Assembly: GCA_031290625.1 (NCBI GenBank) | Contig: JAITND010000035.1 | Coordinates: 1-32,941, forward strand | Direction: 5' to 3' | Source: Endomicrobium sp. | GTDB taxonomy: Bacteria; Elusimicrobiota; Endomicrobiia; Endomicrobiales; Endomicrobiaceae | DNA: 32,941 bases | Part shown: piece after piece, positions 32,716 through 32,941 of the stretch | How the letters are laid out: each line of letters starts with the position of its first letter | Numbering within the stretch: the first letter of the stretch is position 1 | The notes under the pieces: model-generated | Databases searched by the model: none | The model's input: the letters and a program-made list of their open reading frames with translations, nothing else | What the model was told of the DNA's origin: nothing | Made by a program: the position numbers and the translations under genes

Positions 32716-32726
32716 AATTTAACCTC

Positions 32727-32941
32727 TTAAGTTTTACATTCCTTCTCAAATTTACATGCTATTTCTTTCTTCTTTCCAAACGCTATTGCTAACAAACTTA
32801 CTCCTTCGCTGGCATACTTCTCATAATATTTCTTCTCTTTTATTTGCGTTAACGCTTCTTTTATCATTTCTTCTTTACTTTTTTCTGCGCTATACTTTAT
32901 CTCTACTACTATTATATCTTTCCCTTTCTTTAGTACTGCAT
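32727..32941 (-). CDS. C-terminal end of a PD-(D/E)XK nuclease-like protein (partial)
   Basis: The minus-strand frame enters from beyond the window edge and ends at TAA 32727-32729, showing the last 70 or so residues. They read AVLKKGKDIIVVEIKYSAEK, then EALTQIKEKKYYEKYA, then LLAIAFGKKEIACKFEKE. The VVEIKYS strand with its E-x-K, followed by an ALxQI-x-x-KxYYEKY helix, is the signature of the C-terminal PD-(D/E)XK domain often attached to an AAA-ATPase-like domain (DUF1703/PDDEXK_9 type). The ATPase half would lie outside the window. Such proteins are commonly present in many copies in gut and symbiont genomes. Completeness cannot be judged. Confidence 0.8.
   Translation of the reverse strand, partial: AVLKKGKDIIVVEIKYSAEKSKEEMIKEALTQIKEKKYYEKYASEGVSLLAIAFGKKKEIACKFEKECKT

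Larger units (their letters stand above)
32202..32726. other. Non-coding region built from small hairpin repeats
   Basis: This 525-base stretch between queC and the nuclease fragment holds at least four copies of a TGCGG-type palindrome, one GCTGAA/TTCAGC hairpin, and two diverged 40-base near-copies. Short open frames cross it on both strands, but their residues come largely from the repeats. I consider none a gene. Confidence 0.65.

Overview
The window is AT-rich bacterial DNA from a diderm (Gram-negative-type) organism: it encodes KDO and heptose synthesis, a lipid A-type acyltransferase and the LptA/B/C lipopolysaccharide transport parts. The mix of a full LPS set, a Gram-positive-style HPr/HPr kinase/mannose-type PTS block, a PorV-like protein beside a secreted protease with a C-terminal sorting-like domain, small dispersed palindromes and several decaying genes fits an Elusimicrobiota genome, most likely an Endomicrobium-type termite-gut symbiont. 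That taxonomic call is inference from gene content; no database was consulted.

Layout. Bases 1-453 hold a small exported protein. From 17603 down to 983 nearly every gene lies on the minus strand, packed with overlaps or gaps of a few bases, with a good promoter just upstream (17643-17670). Order: hldD, hldA-type kinase, kdsB, kdsA, a 72-residue membrane protein, kdsC, an LpxL-type acyltransferase, lptC, lptA, lptB, long-form hpf, a PtsN-like IIA, hprK, rapZ, mannose-family PTS IIA and IIB, a decayed glucanotransferase tail, IIC, IID, HPr, enzyme I, a Nudix hydrolase, a Bax-inhibitor-like membrane protein and engB. A broken small exported protein gene (501-949) follows. Envelope synthesis and PTS-based carbon sensing thus look co-transcribed.

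Bases 17840-18781 encode an exported coiled-coil protein with a 47-residue internal duplication. Next comes rplU-rpmA-obg (minus strand) with its own promoter, divergent from an aspartate aminotransferase relic (21078-21684). Bases 21762-24640 hold a subtilisin-like protease and a PorV-like outer-membrane protein. On the plus strand from 24976 lies an iron locus: a DtxR-type regulator, feoA, feoB and a 47-residue cysteine-rich FeoB-associated protein, with a palindromic operator candidate in the feoA promoter. Then follow a CCA-adding enzyme, a small membrane protein and a broken Pro/Gln-rich TPR-type gene (29811-30777).

The right end carries queC-queE (minus strand), about 525 bases of small hairpin repeats, and the C-terminal end of a PD-(D/E)XK nuclease-like protein cut by the window edge. 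Four relic or broken genes in 33 kb point to ongoing genome reduction. I found no tRNA, rRNA, CRISPR array or intact insertion sequence.
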